A stretch of 64,000 nucleotides of DNA, taken from the NCBI GenBank assembly GCA_027924585.1, contig BSBM01000608.1, positions 7,876,501-7,940,500 of the forward strand, written 5' to 3'. The translations under genes were made by a program, and so were the position numbers. Positions within the stretch are counted from its first letter, which is position 1. The number at the start of each line of letters is the position of its first letter. The stretch comes from Larix kaempferi (Eukaryota; Streptophyta; Pinopsida; Pinales; Pinaceae). Positions 1 through 11,204 of the stretch are shown in pieces. The notes under the pieces are model-generated. The model had not been told where the DNA came from. It saw only the letters and a program-made list of their open reading frames with translations, and ran no database searches.

Positions 1-2007
1 TGGTTGGAGTATGTTGATCAAAGACAAATGAACATTGACCCCCCAGAGGCCTCCCAATCCATGGAATCCATTTTTCAGGAAGGCACATCATCAGCACCCA
101 ATTCATCTAGTACAGCCTCAGCATTGCAAATGGTTTTTCCCCTAGTCACCATCCCAGAAAATTTCAGTCAGTAGGGAATCAACAGTCCTGTGGATGTGGA
201 AAGTGCCCCCGAAAGAACTTCAAAGAGGCAGAAAGTAGAAGAATATGATCTACAGGTGGCAAAGATTCAAAAAGAGAAACCAAAGAAGAAACAGGTAAAA
301 TTCCTAATGCCCCATTTTGAAGTCAAAGAGCATGTCTTTGGAAAAATACCCAAGGGACCTGCTGCACTGAGCACGAGCAGAGCAGAGCTTCTAGAAGGGT
401 ATGAGGAAAATCCAGACAACATTGTAGCAGAGACAAGATTGTATGAAGAAGTAAGGAAAATATCTAAGAAGAACGTAGCCTTGGTGGCCAGCAGAAACTT
501 GGCCCATAATACTTTTAGCCTGACTTTGGCCACTAAAAGCAAAGCCACAAAATTAAAGTTCAATCTGGAGGACATCCCAGACCCTGATCTAATCAATCTG
601 CATAAGGAGATAGGGGAATTCATATACAACAAGACACTGAAATATGCCTTGGAGCTATCTAAGGCACAATCAAATAAAGCCAAGGTTCATAATCAATTGA
701 GTTTAGAGAAGATAGAGAACAAACATCTAAAGGGGCAAATGAAGAAGCTCCAAACTGAATTGTTGTCCTCAGATCCTAAAGAAACCAAGAGAAAAAGCAT
801 GCAGGATTTGTTGGGTGGAAAGGAACAGGAGATCCTGACCCTAAAAAAGAAGTTAAAGATGCATGTTGCCCAATTGGTAAATGCCCCTGAGATGGCAGAA
901 CTAGAAGGGGAGAAAGAAAAGTTAGAGGAAGAGTTGGTTGAATGTAAGGCCTAGCTGGTGGGGCTTGGAGAAAAAGAGAAGCAGTTTCAGCTTAACATGG
1001 CACTTGTAGCAGCTAGTGAAAAAGTACGGAAATCCCAGTTCGAAGAACTGGAGAAGAAGATGAAGGACAAAGAAAAAGAGTAGGAGATTGAGATCATGCC
1101 CTCAATTGAGTCTGGGGACTTCTCCATAGTAGGACAGATAGCCAATGCCAACCTGGAAGATGCCGAGGTGATCAGATTGAGAAAACAAGTTTCTAACCTA
1201 AAGACTCTAAAGGACACTGCAGAAAAAGAAAGGGAGGCTTGGGAAACCAAGTACCAAGGAATGCAGGTAGATCTTGACAGGTTAAAGGAGGAAGTGATAG
1301 GATAGGAGGTACTGCAGGAAACCAAGAAAATCATATGGGATGATGTCATCATATAACCAGAAGACCTGAGGCCTTATCTGAACTTCATAGTGGATAAGGA
1401 AACTATGGTAGATCTGGATAAACAGGCCGTGAGAGTATCAAATGAAAAGGTAAATAAGAAGCCCTCGGATTATGCAGAGAATGTAATGGAATTCCTGAGT
1501 GGTTTGTCATAAGAACAGGATGATGCAGTAGGCATCAAGGACAGGGTGGCCACAATTATATGGGCCAAGAGAATAGTTAACAAGCATCAATAGGTGAAGG
1601 TCACCCAGTCAGGGATAGACATTTTGTCCAACCAGCTGAATCTATTCAAGGAAGCATTCAATCCCTTGTTCAAGAAAGGCTTGCCTATGTTCTGGAAGAA
1701 GGATGGAACCATGTTATCGAAGGAATAATATAAGCTTAAACTATGGGATTGCAGAATGAACCAAGAGCGTTTCACAGGTATGGATCAGCCTCTAACAGGA
1801 AGGATAGTGGTTGAGAAACTAACAGAATATTTTGAGATAGTCGCGACCTTCAAAGAATCCAGAACACTCCACATTGGTTATTCATACAGGGAACACACTA
1901 AGATGAGGGTGTTACTTAAAGAGCTCGCCACCTTAGACCTGCCCTCAGCTGACCAATGGAAGTTCATTGAGAAGTATGGCAAGGAGAGAATAAAGACAGG
2001 TGCATGA
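1..2007 (+). pseudogene. Coiled-coil ORF of retroelement type (family A), decayed
   Basis: A single reading frame runs from the window edge to TGA at 2005 (about 668 codons). It is interrupted only by stops at 172, 952, 1081, 1303, 1354, 1510, 1591 and 1726, with no frameshift. The N-terminal part is Ser/Thr-rich and is followed by a basic stretch (TSKRQKVEEYDLQ). Residues about 190-430 are strongly charged heptad-like sequence (KMKDKEKE, KLEEELVECKA), so coiled coil. The C-terminal part contains LFKEAFNPLFKKGLPMFW followed by a DG-x-M-x-KE motif. The same motif recurs in the minus-strand pseudogene at 40470-41553, so this is a repeat family and not a host gene. The architecture resembles the third ORF of the Athila-like element at 12646-14898, but I see no residue-level match to it. 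The start is outside the window. Function unknown; a retroelement structural or accessory protein is an inference. Confidence 0.6.
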
Positions 2008-3239
2008 GGAGTTCGAGGTTATTGCAGAGCTTTCTGCTCATGGAAGCGTCTTGTTAGTGGGAGTGGCCAGCTGGAAGAGCATATCCAAGATCATTTTTGT
2101 CTTTTTGTTAAGTATAGGAGGTCATGTAGTAAAAAAGAGACCTGTAAATGTAAAAGGCTGTTGAGCCATTTTTTCCACCTCTATCTCATAGCTGTAATGG
2201 CGAATATGCCTTGATTAGGTGTCAATGGATTTTAACTTTTTTTTGTTCAAGAGAAGGCCGATCCTGGTGCTCGAAGACATCTATAAATTCAATGTAATCA
2301 AAGGCAGAAGGGTTGAAAAATTTTGAAGCCTAAGGGTCGTTTCTGTGTTGAATAATTTTGAAACTATTTTAAATAAAATTGGCGAAGCCTTGCGGGCGTT
2401 TCGGTTCAGAGATTCATGTGTCTTCAAATTTACAATCTGTTTATTTCTCTTCCGATGTGATTGTGTCTATTTCTTTGTTAATTCATTTTGTCATGTTGTT
2501 CGTGCTTGGTTCAGTGCAGTATCTGAATGGGATTCATATTGATGGTTCCCTGTTCATTTCCTTCTAAGCATTCCACAATTAACTTCTGCTAAAATCGATA
2601 TGGAATTCGTATGTTTATGCTACATACCGGTGGACTATCTGTCTTTCTTCTAAATCGCCAAATTAAAATCATTTCAATTGTAGACTGGTGGCTATCTCGC
2701 CTTTGAATGTGTGCGTTTGCAGAGCATTTTTATAATTTTCACCTAATATACGTTTTGACTCCAATGCCCAATGGGAATGCATGTTGTTTTCAACCAAACC
2801 ATAATTAAAAACAATTTGTCTTATTAGAAATCTGATCTTCTGAATGTGCTTGATTGAACATCTTGAATAATTAAGGCTGGTGTGTTTTTTCATTACTGAG
2901 AACCTTGATTATTTCCAGTTTTTCACAAGTTTAAGAGAGATCCCTCTCACACCGTAATGGGTCAGTAGCATAATTCTAAAGTGGTTTTTTGTTACCCTGA
3001 GTTGATTCTCTCCCACAACCTAGAGGATCAATTTGGGCGTTAACAACAGTTAAAAGTTGTTTCAAAAATTATCTTTTCTACCCAACTAGTTGACCTCTAT
3101 AAATATATCCACATACTATTTCGCATAAGATACTGATTCTATTTTGTAAAAACGACCAAAAAAATAGTATACCTATGAATAGTCTATTGTGGGACTTTAA
3201 AGTCTTAAAAAAATAACCAGTCCAGGATCATCCTCCTTG
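2008..3239. other. Unassigned DNA downstream of family A pseudogene
   Basis: No coding frame of note. There is a TATA-like string with a plausible transcript start context near 2281-2292 (CTATAAATTC), which could belong to an LTR following the pseudogene, but I found no second LTR copy. The remainder is AT-rich without recognisable structure. Confidence 0.4.
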
Positions 3240-3560
3240 ATAGTGTCATTATCAAAGTCCCATCTCTACCAATTTCCCTCACCCAACAGAAAGCCTTTCT
3301 TGGATAATTGATCCACTAATCTCTTCCTTTTGTATGTAGACATGACAAAAAGTAATCTTTTGAAAGAAGGATGCAAAATTTTGTACCTCCTCAAACAGTG
3401 GCCTCAGAATAAATTTTTTAGGGGATTTTTTCATCCGCAAAGAAGCACCAATGATAAGACTTGTTGACAACCACCTCCAAAACAATTCTAATATGATAAG
3501 ATAGACATCATAAGACACAATATAAGAATATTTATCTTCATGGACATGCATCATACAAAA
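3240..3560 (-). pseudogene. Possible LINE RNase H C-terminal remnant
   Basis: The minus-strand frame from 3554 to 3279 ends with a segment (FFQKITFCHVYIQKEE, then LSVGEGKLV after one stop) that lines up with the end of the LINE RNase H domain elsewhere in the window, which reads ISFHHIYRKYNQEEDALS then AEGHIVFHL. Spacing and the H-x-Y-x-K pattern agree, but catalytic acids are not visible. Assignment is tentative. It lies just outside the 5' target duplication of the LINE that follows and has the opposite orientation. Confidence 0.3.
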
Positions 3561-3580
3561 TAAATACTTTTTTCGTATAA

Positions 3581-3594
3581 CCAGACCTATTCTT
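3581..3594 (+). repeat. Target-site duplication, left copy, of LINE A
   Basis: CCAGACCTATTCTT here matches CCAAACCTATTCTT at 27831-27844 with one substitution. The right copy directly follows a run of eight A. A 13/14 match bracketing a poly-A end is the hallmark of target-primed reverse transcription. Confidence 0.8.
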
Positions 3595-4020
3595 TTTGTG
3601 GGTTTTGACTATGTATTGAACCTGATGAACTATTATGGACCTTACTCAAATCGTTGTACTTTATTGGACAGAGTGGTGAATGATGGCTTATTTAGACTTC
3701 CTTTTTTTATTCTGGGAGGGGATTTAAATCTTACATTTGATGCTTTGGAAGTATGCATACATTGGGTACATTTGGATCCATTGGGTGACCATTTCAAATA
3801 TTATTTTCAATCGGTTGGTTTGATAGACATCGAGCCAATTCCATTGCCTCCGACATGGAGGAATAAGCATTTGGGTTCAAGTGGCATTGCAAAGCAGTTG
3901 GTCCTATTTTTGGTCTCTAAATATTTGATTGATACTTTATTTAGATACAAATCATGGGTTGATACGGCGGTGCTTTCGAACCACTCTCTGATTATGCTCC
4001 AATATCACATATCTGATTAA
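3595..4020 (+). pseudogene. LINE A ORF2 endonuclease, C-terminal part
   Basis: The frame contains FFILGGDLNLT (the APE-type endonuclease G-D-x-N motif), then PPTWRNKHLGSSGIAKQL and SWVDTAVLSNHSLIMLQY, which correspond to the W-x-N, the R-L-D-R region and the S-D-H motif of plant L1-like endonucleases. The catalytic Asp-His pair of the last motif is changed (SNHS for the usual SDHS). The N-terminal half of the domain is missing because the element is 5'-truncated; the first base follows the target duplication directly. Confidence 0.7.
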
Positions 4021-4949
4021 TGAGCACATTATCCATTTAAATTTAATCACTCATGGATCCACAAACATGGGTTTATTGACTTGGTTCGTTGTGAATGGAG
4101 TGGTTTGGAATCATTACTTATTACTTATGCCATGGAAAGGATAATTACTAAGTTGAAACATTTGAATCTATTGTGATTAGATGGGAAAGGCATAGAAGGG
4201 TGGAAATGAAGCTAGATCTGATTGAATGTGAGCAATATTTGGCTTCATTACATAAAGCTCACCGTGTTGGTGTTTTTCCAACAAGTCTTGGACAGACTGG
4301 AAGTTCTTGAATCCAGGAAGCTGCAATATCTTCGAATGGAAGAAGATAGGTGGAGGTTGAAATGCTGAGCGATATGGTTATCACATGGTGATCAGAATAC
4401 TAAAATTTTCCATAATTTTGCAAATTGCGAATGTGCTCAAAATTATATCTGGGAGATTATGTGTGAAGATGGCACTTCTATTTTGAAGGCTAATCAAATT
4501 GCCGATGAATTTTTAAATCACTTTCAATATTTATTCTCAAATCTTAGGACTTCTTCTATTATAGACCAAATGAACATTGTTCAAAAGTTTCCTCAGTTTT
4601 TTCAGAACAGGAGGGCACATTGGTTGTTTCTATGGTTACTTTGGAGGAATTCAATTATGTGCTAATGGGTTTTGCAAAACCGAAGAGTCTAGGTCCATAT
4701 GGTTGGACGATGGAACTCTTCTTGGAATTTTTTGACATTATGGAGAATGACATCCTGTATGTGGTGTAGGAGTCCATAACTACGGGTAAGGTAAGTGGTG
4801 CATTTAATTCAACCTTTATTGTTTTGATTCCTAAGAGTTCAAGACCAATCTCTTTCAATGAATTTAGACCCATTTCATTATGTAATTTAGTCTACAAGGT
4901 GATTTCAAAGATTACAACCCATATATTTAAGCCTATCTTATCTAAGTAC
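4021..4949 (+). pseudogene. LINE A ORF2, linker and N-terminal reverse transcriptase
   Basis: Decayed coding sequence joining endonuclease to RT. Legible pieces include LGPYGWTMELFLEFFDIM and FNSTFIVLIPKSSRPISFNEFRPISLCNLVYKV, the finger region of LINE RTs (S-P-G-P-D-G ... I-P-K ... R-P-I-S-L-C-N). The frame changes several times between 4200 and 4700. It stops at 4949, where the LTR array is inserted. Confidence 0.7.
4945..4949. repeat. Target duplication AGTAC, left, of the Copia array
   Basis: AGTAC lies immediately before the TG of the first LTR and again at 24400-24404 immediately after the CA of the fourth LTR. Five bases is the usual duplication of Copia integrases. One pair flanks the whole array. 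Confidence 0.75.
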
Positions 4950-5732
4950 TGTTGGGATATTCCTATACTCCATCCTAGTCCTAACAACATTTTCCATTTT
5001 TGCATTTTCAGTCATGCATGCAGTCATGAAATTGCATGCACCCCAGTCAGCAGTCCCAGCACCTAGCCCCGGAAGCTTCTTTCTGATAATTTTTAGCCCT
5101 CCTAGTGCTTAGTGCACCCTCCTTTCACCTAACACTTGTGAAAGGCACCCTCTCTCACCTACCACTCAGTTGCACTTCAGTTAGTTGAGTTATATTTAGA
5201 TCTTTCCTTGATTTAAGGCTAGATTGACTCCTCAACTGACTGTATCACTCCGATGCACCTCCAGTGAGACTAGACTGCCTATTCTGACTCTAGTTATCTT
5301 CTCATGCGCCCTCCACTAAGCCTCCTTCATTCAGTTAGTGCCTCCATGTTCCCGTTACACCTACCACACTCAGTTAGACTCAGTTTGACATCTAGTTGAC
5401 AGTTACTTGTGCATTAATGACTCCACTAATGATGATCAGGACTCCTAGTTGTGCTTTGATGACACTCTATTGATCTAAATGATCAGTGCATGCATGCTAT
5501 TTCGAATTGCCACCTTGGCATTCGAATCCTCTCCACCATTGTATTATTTATTGTTCATATTAAGATTAATGAATTAGTGTGTGATGTTATTCTGCTTCTA
5601 TTTGAGTTCTATTGTATCATAATTGTGTTGCTCTTTTACACTGCATTGACCACTCTTCTATTTTCCTGCTTAATCTTAATATTTCTTGTGAGGTATACAT
5701 CAGCTCTTAGATGTGCTGTGAGTATTTTCACA
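4950..5732 (+). repeat. Copia array LTR 1
   Basis: 783 bp, starting TGTTGGGATATTCC and ending TTTTCACA. It is the shortest of the four LTRs and lacks part of the repeated GCATGCAT stretch found in the third copy. It follows the AGTAC duplication directly. Confidence 0.85.
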
Positions 5733-5747
5733 TGGTATCATAGGATG
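5733..5747 (+). other. Primer-binding site, tRNA-iMet type
   Basis: TGGTATCATAGG directly abuts the LTR end; the standard Copia primer site is TGGTATCAGAGC. Copies follow LTR 2 at 7936 (TGGTATCATAGC) and LTR 3 at 10157 (TGGTATCAGAGC, unmutated). Confidence 0.8.
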
Positions 5748-5920
5748 TTGAGAGTATTGATAGCATGTTGAGAGTATTGTCTATCTCCATTCTTGATATT
5801 TTTTTGCAGGTTATTATAAATATTTCGAGTGCAGTAGTTGCAGCATTTTCTGCACTTTTGCAGTGGTTGTAGTTGCAGATATTTTCTATTTTTTTTTGCA
5901 GGTCTTTTGAAACAACTTCC

Positions 5921-6319
5921 ATGAATCTGGAAGGAATTCCTCCTCTTTCTCCATTCAACTATGATGAATGGAAACCAAATATGATAGCACATTTGAAGAG
6001 ACATGGTCTCTTTGATTATTTTTTTGAAAGAGAGTTTGAATCCTCTGAAGAAGAGAATGACTAGTTAAATTAAGGTGACAGAGCCTATGCAGCCATGATG
6101 TATGCTATGTCTCGTTGCATGGTACCCCACTTCCTTTCTGTTGAATCTCCAAAAGAGCTATGGGCCCATCTTGATAAAATATTTGGTAAACAGAATGAAG
6201 GGATTGGTCCAAACCATTTCGAGAGAAATCCCACTGTTGCATTCGCCCTCCTTGATTATCTCTCTGATCATGAATTAGTATCAAACATATATCATAATTT
6301 AGTTGTCCACAAAGAATAA
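5921..6319 (+). pseudogene. Copia gag N-terminal fragment, unit 1
   Basis: From ATG at 5921 the frame reads MNLEGIPPLSPFNYDEW, the F-x-G/Y-x-N-Y-x-x-W start typical of plant Copia gag (DUF4219/UBN2 region), and continues through HGLFDYFF and SPKELWAHLDKIFG. There are in-frame stops at 6062 (TAG) and 6071 (TAA). The frame ends at 6319, far short of the zinc knuckle. Equivalent fragments start at 8104 and 10325. Confidence 0.75.
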
Positions 6320-6597
6320 GAACTTGCAGATTCTACACTCATGCTCTCAATATATTCTATTTTGAATTCTCTGCAAGCTCACACTCTAGAAACTGCAGTC
6401 CTCTCTTGCATAAGAGTCTGTTGGTTTGCATAATGATGATCTCATGAATGTTTCGGAGATTAAATCAACAATTGGAGGTAATGCATTTGCTCTCCTTGAT
6501 CACTCACCTCTTATGTACTTCTATATGATAATTTGTACATGCTCTTAGAATTTTATTGAAGATGTAGGGAATTGCCATTCACTTGGGATAATTTTTC

Positions 6598-6939
6598 ATG
6601 CATTTCATGGTTTTTAATCTCACCTCTGATGGTTCAAAGGAGATCTCAAGAAACCATTTTTCAAGTCTTGGATCTGATTTGGATTCCAATCAATCACTAT
6701 CATGTGATGATTCTTTTGGGAATAATATCACCTATGATGGTTCAAAGGATAAAACAAAAGACTATATACACATTCATGGATTTGATCCTACCTCAGCTGA
6801 TTCGAATAACAGGTTCCAGGATCATCCTCATACCTCTGGATTTGTTCTCATCACATTCGATCTAAAGAGCAAGTACAAGCACATGCTTTTTGAGCATGAT
6901 CCACTTCTTCCCAAGAAGAAGATACCTCCAGACATATGA
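6598..6939 (+). CDS. 113-codon internal ORF of the Copia array, unit 1
   Basis: An open frame of 113 codons with internal repetition: LTSDGSKEISRNHFSSL and ITYDGSKDKTKDYIHIHGFD share an x-T-x-D-G-S-K-x core. An equally long frame with few changes is present in unit 2 (8800-9141). No known domain recognised and no start context that proves translation. It may be the residue of a larger gag region rather than a gene. Confidence 0.3.
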   Translation: MHFMVFNLTSDGSKEISRNHFSSLGSDLDSNQSLSCDDSFGNNITYDGSKDKTKDYIHIHGFDPTSADSNNRFQDHPHTSGFVLITFDLKSKYKHMLFEHDPLLPKKKIPPDI

Positions 6940-7114
6940 CCAAGCATCACACATGCTTGAGTTTGGAGCATTTATTTTGGTGTGCCCTACAGTCTTTTTG
7001 AGGGGGCGTATTTGTCCCATGAGTTTTTTCCCCATTTCCTTGTTTCATGGACTATTCTTTATTCATTGTATTGGGTGAACCTTTGGTCTCAGTTGCTAGG
7101 GCCCAGGATGGATT

Positions 7115-7123
7115 AAGGGTGGG
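7115..7123 (+). other. Polypurine tract, unit 1
   Basis: AAGGGTGGG lies directly before the TG of LTR 2. The corresponding tracts are 9318-9326 (AAG plus six G) before LTR 3 and 23573-23581 (AAGGGGAGG) before LTR 4. Confidence 0.7.
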
Positions 7124-7935
7124 TGTTGGGATATTCCTATACTCCATCCTAGTCCTAATAACATTTTGCATTTTTGCATTTTCATTCAAGCATGCATTTT
7201 GCATGCAGTCATGAAATTGCATGCATCCCAGTCATCAATCCCAGCACCTACCCCTCAGTTAGCTAGCCCCGGGAGCTTCTTTCTGGTCATTTTTATCCCT
7301 CCTAGTGCTTAGTGCACCTTCCTTTCACCTAACACTTGTGAAAGGCACCCTCTCTCACCTACCACTCAGTTGCACTTCAGTTAGTTGAGTTATATTTAGA
7401 TCTTTCCTTGATTTAAGGCTAGATTGACTCCTCAACTGATTATATCACTCCGATGCACCTCTAGTGAGACTAGACTGCCTATTATGACTCTATTTATCTT
7501 CTCATGAGCTTTCTACTAAGCCTCCTTCATTCAATTAGTGCCTCCATGTGCCCGTTACACCTACCACACTCAGTTAGACTCAGTTTGACATCTGGTTGAC
7601 AGTTACTTGTGCATTGATGACTCCACTGATGATGAACAGGACTCCTAGTTGTGCTTTGATGACACTCTACTGATATAAATGATCAGGGCATGCATGCTAA
7701 TTCGAATTGCCACCTTGGAATTCGAATCCTCTCCACCATTGTATTATTTATTGTTCATATTAAGATTAATGAATTAGTGTGTGATGTTATTCTGCTTCTA
7801 TCTGAGTTCTACTGTATCATAATTATGTTGCTCCTTTACACTGCATTGACCACTCTTCTTCTATTTTCCTGCTTAATCTTAATCTTTCTTGTGAGGTATA
7901 CATCAACTCTTAGATCTGCTATGAGGATTTTCACA
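7124..7935 (+). repeat. Copia array LTR 2
   Basis: 812 bp, TGTTGGGATATTCC to TTTTCACA, followed by a primer site at 7936. It serves structurally both as the 3' LTR of unit 1 and the 5' LTR of unit 2. Confidence 0.85.
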
Positions 7936-8103
7936 TGGTATCATAGCATGTTGAGAGTATTGTCTATCTACATTCCTGAGATTTTTTTGCAGGTTATTAT
8001 CAAGATTTCGAGTGCAGCAGTTGCATCATTTTTTGCACTTGTGAAGCAGTAGTAGTTGCAGATATTTTCTATTGTTTTTTGCAGGTATTCTAAAAAAGCT
8101 TCC

Positions 8104-8354
8104 ATGAATCTGGAAGGATTCCTCCTCTTTCTCCATTCAACTATGATGAATGGAAACCAAAGATGATATCACATTTGAAGAGACATGGTCTCTTTGATTA
8201 TATTTTTGAAAGAGAGTTCGAATCCTCTGAAGAAGAGAATGATTGGTTAAATGAAGGTGACAGAGACTATGCAGCCATGATGTATGCTATGTCTCATTGC
8301 ATGGTACCCACTTCCTTTCTGCTGAATCTCCAAAAGATATATAGGCCCATCTAG
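8104..8354 (+). pseudogene. Copia gag fragment, unit 2
   Basis: ATG at 8104 begins the same MNLEG... reading, but one base is missing in GGAAGGATTCC compared with unit 1, causing a frameshift. The gag frame is readable again from 8163 (HLKRHGLFDYIFEREF) to a stop at 8352. Confidence 0.7.
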
Positions 8355-8799
8355 ATGAAAGATTTGGCAAACAGAATAAGGGGATTGGTCCAAACCATTT
8401 CGAGAGAAAGCCCACTGTTGCATTCGCCCTCCTTGATTATCTCTCTAATCATGAATGATCATGAATCAGTATCAAACATATCTCATAATGAAGCTGTCCA
8501 CAAAGAATAAGAACTTGCAGATTCTACACTCATGCTCTCAATATATTCTATTTTGAATTTTGTGCCAGCTCACACTCTAGAAACTGCAGAGGTTCTTAAA
8601 TCCTCTCTTGCGCAAGAGTCTATTGGTTTGCATAATGATGATCTCATGAATGTTTCGGAGGTTAAATCAACAATTGGAGGTAATGCATTCGCTCTCCTTG
8701 ATCACTCACCTCTTATGTACTACTATATGATCATTTGTACATGCTCTCAGAATTTTATTGAAGATGTAGGGCATTTCCATTCGCTTGGGATAATTTCTC

Positions 8800-9141
8800 A
8801 TGCATTTCATGGTTTTTAATCTCACCTCTAATGGTTCAAAGGAGATATCAAGAAACCATTTTTCAAGTCTTGGATTTGATTTCGATTCCAAGCAATCACT
8901 ATCATGTGATGGTTCTTTTGGGCATAATCTCACCTATGATTGTTCAAATGAGGAAACAAAAGACTATCTACACATTCATGGATTTGATCCTACCTCAGCT
9001 GATTCGATTCACAAGTTACAGTATCATCCTCATACCTCTGGATTTGTTCTCATCACATTCGATCTAAAGAGCAAGTACAAGCACATGCTTTTTGAGCATG
9101 ATCCACTTCTTCCCAAGAAGAAGATACCTCCATACATATGA
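8800..9141 (+). CDS. 113-codon internal ORF of the Copia array, unit 2
   Basis: Same length and frame as the ORF at 6598-6939, with scattered substitutions (for example ITYDGSKDKTK in unit 1 reads LTYDCSNEETK here). The unit 3 copy carries an indel near 11130 and is cut by the Athila-like element at 11204; its C-terminal part resumes at 23247 as PTSVESNHRFQDHPHTSGF. Function unknown. Confidence 0.3.
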   Translation: MHFMVFNLTSNGSKEISRNHFSSLGFDFDSKQSLSCDGSFGHNLTYDCSNEETKDYLHIHGFDPTSADSIHKLQYHPHTSGFVLITFDLKSKYKHMLFEHDPLLPKKKIPPYI

Positions 9142-9326
9142 CCAAGCATCACACATGCTTGAGTCTGGATCATTTATTTTGGTGTTCCCTACAGTCTTTT
9201 TGAGGGGGGGTTATTTTTCCCATGAGTTTTTTCCCCATTTCCTTGTTTCATGGACTGTTCTTTATTCATTGTATTGGGTGAACCTTTGGTCTCAGTTGCC
9301 AGGGCCCAGGATGGATTAAGGGGGGG

Positions 9327-10156
9327 TGTTGGGATATTCCTATACTCCATCATAGTCCTAACAACATTTTCCATTTTTTCATTTTCAGTCATGCATGCAT
9401 TTTGCATGCAGTCATGAAATTGCATGTATGCATGCAATTGCATGCATCCCAGTCATCAGTCCCATCACCTAGCCCTCAATTAGCTAGCCTTGGGAGCTTC
9501 TTTCTGACCATTTTTATCCCTCCTAGTGCTTAGTGCGCCCTCCTTTTACCTAACACTTGTGAAAGGCACCCTCTCTCACCTACCACTCAATTTCACTTCA
9601 GTTAGTTGAGTTATATTTTTATCTTTCCTTGATTTAAGGCTAGATTGACTCCTCAATTGACTGTATCACTCTGATGCACCTTCAGTGAGACTAGACTGCC
9701 TATTATGAATCCAGTTATCTTCTCATGCGCCCTCCACTAAGCCTCCTTCATTCAGTTAGTGCCTCCATGTGCCCATTACACCTACCACACTCAGTTAGAC
9801 TCGGATTGACATCTGGTTGACAGTTACTTGTGCATTAATGACTCCACTGATGATGATCAGGACTCCTAGTTGTGCTTTGATGACACTCTACTGATCTAAA
9901 TTATCAGTGCATGCATGCTAATTCGAATTTCCACCTTGGCATTCGAATCCTCTCCACCATTGTATTATTTATTGTTCATATTATGATTAATGAATTAGTG
10001 TGTGATGTTATTCTGCTTCTATCTGAGTTCTACTATATCATAATTATGTTGCTCCTTTACACTGCATTGACCACTCTTCTTCTATTTTCCTACTTAATCT
10101 TAATCTTTCTTGTGAAGTATACATCATCTCTTAGATCTGTTGTGAGGATTTTCAGA
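9327..10156 (+). repeat. Copia array LTR 3
   Basis: 830 bp, the longest copy. It carries an expanded run of alternating GCATGCAT and AATTGCAT motifs at 9389-9448. It ends in CAGA instead of CACA, followed by an unmutated primer site at 10157-10168. Confidence 0.85.
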
Positions 10157-10324
10157 TGGTATCAGAGCATGTTGAGAGTATTGTCTATCTCCATTCTTGA
10201 TATTTTTTTGCAGGTTATTATCAAGATTTCGAGTGCAGCAGTTGCAACATTTTCTGCACTTTTGCAACAGTAGCAGTTGCAGATATTTTCTATTGTTTTT
10301 TGCAGGTCTTATGAAACAGCTTCC

Positions 10325-10700
10325 ATGAATCCGGAAGGAATTCCTCCTCTTTCTCCATTCAACTATGATGAATGGTAACCAAAGATGATAGCATATTTGA
10401 AGAGACATGGTCTCTTTGATTATTGTTTTGAAAGAGAGTTCGAATCCTCTAAAGAAGAGAATGACTGATTTAATCAAGGTGACAGAGCCTATGCAGCCAT
10501 GATGTATGCTATGTCTCATTGCATGGTACCCAATTCCTTTCTGCTGAATCTCCAAAATAGCTATGGGCCCATCTGGATGAAATATTTGGAAAACAGAATG
10601 AAGGGATTGGTCCAAACCATTTCGAGAGCAAGCCCACGGTTGCATTCGCCCTCCTTGATTATCTCTCTTATCATGAATCAGTATCAAACATATCTCATAC
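10325..10700 (+). pseudogene. Copia gag fragment, unit 3
   Basis: ATG at 10325 begins MNPEGIPPLSPFNYDEW, then a TAA stop replaces the Lys codon after the Trp. The rest of the fragment is legible to about 10700 with frame changes. Confidence 0.65.
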
Positions 10701-11199
10701 TGAAGTTGTCCACAAAGAATAAGAACTTGCAGATTCTACACTCATGCTCTCAATATATTCTATTTCAAATCATGTGCCAGCTCACACTATAGAAACTACA
10801 GAGGTTCTTAATTCCTCTCTTGCACAAGAGTCTATTGGTTTGCATAATGATGATCTCATGAATGTTTCAGAGGTTAAATCAACAATTGGAGGTAATGCAT
10901 TCACTCTCCTTGATCACTCACCTCTTATGTACTACTATATGATCATTTGTACATGCTCTCAGAATTTTATTGAAGACGTAGGGCATTGCCATTTGCTTGG
11001 GATAATTTCTCATGCATTTCATGGTTTTTAATCTCACCTCTAATGGTTCAAAGGAGATCTCAAGAAACCATTTTTCAAGTCTTGGATCTGATTTGGATTC
11101 CAAGCAATCACTATCATTTGATGGTTTTTTTTGGGCATAATCTCACCTATGATGGTTCAAAGGATAAAACAAAAGACTATCTACACATTCATGGATTTG

Positions 11200-11204
11200 A
11201 TCCT
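11200..11204. repeat. Target duplication ATCCT, left, of the Athila-like element
   Basis: ATCCT precedes the element here and follows it at 23242-23246. In units 1 and 2 the uninterrupted sequence reads GATTTGATCCTACCTCAG, so the insertion site inside unit 3 can be read directly. Confidence 0.9.

Noticed and set aside
10124-10687. 187-codon minus-strand frame across LTR 3 and gag of the Copia array
   Set aside because: It is antisense to a clear LTR, primer site and gag fragment, and it crosses the LTR boundary. A related antisense frame is present at 5738-6004. A shadow of conserved repeat sequence.
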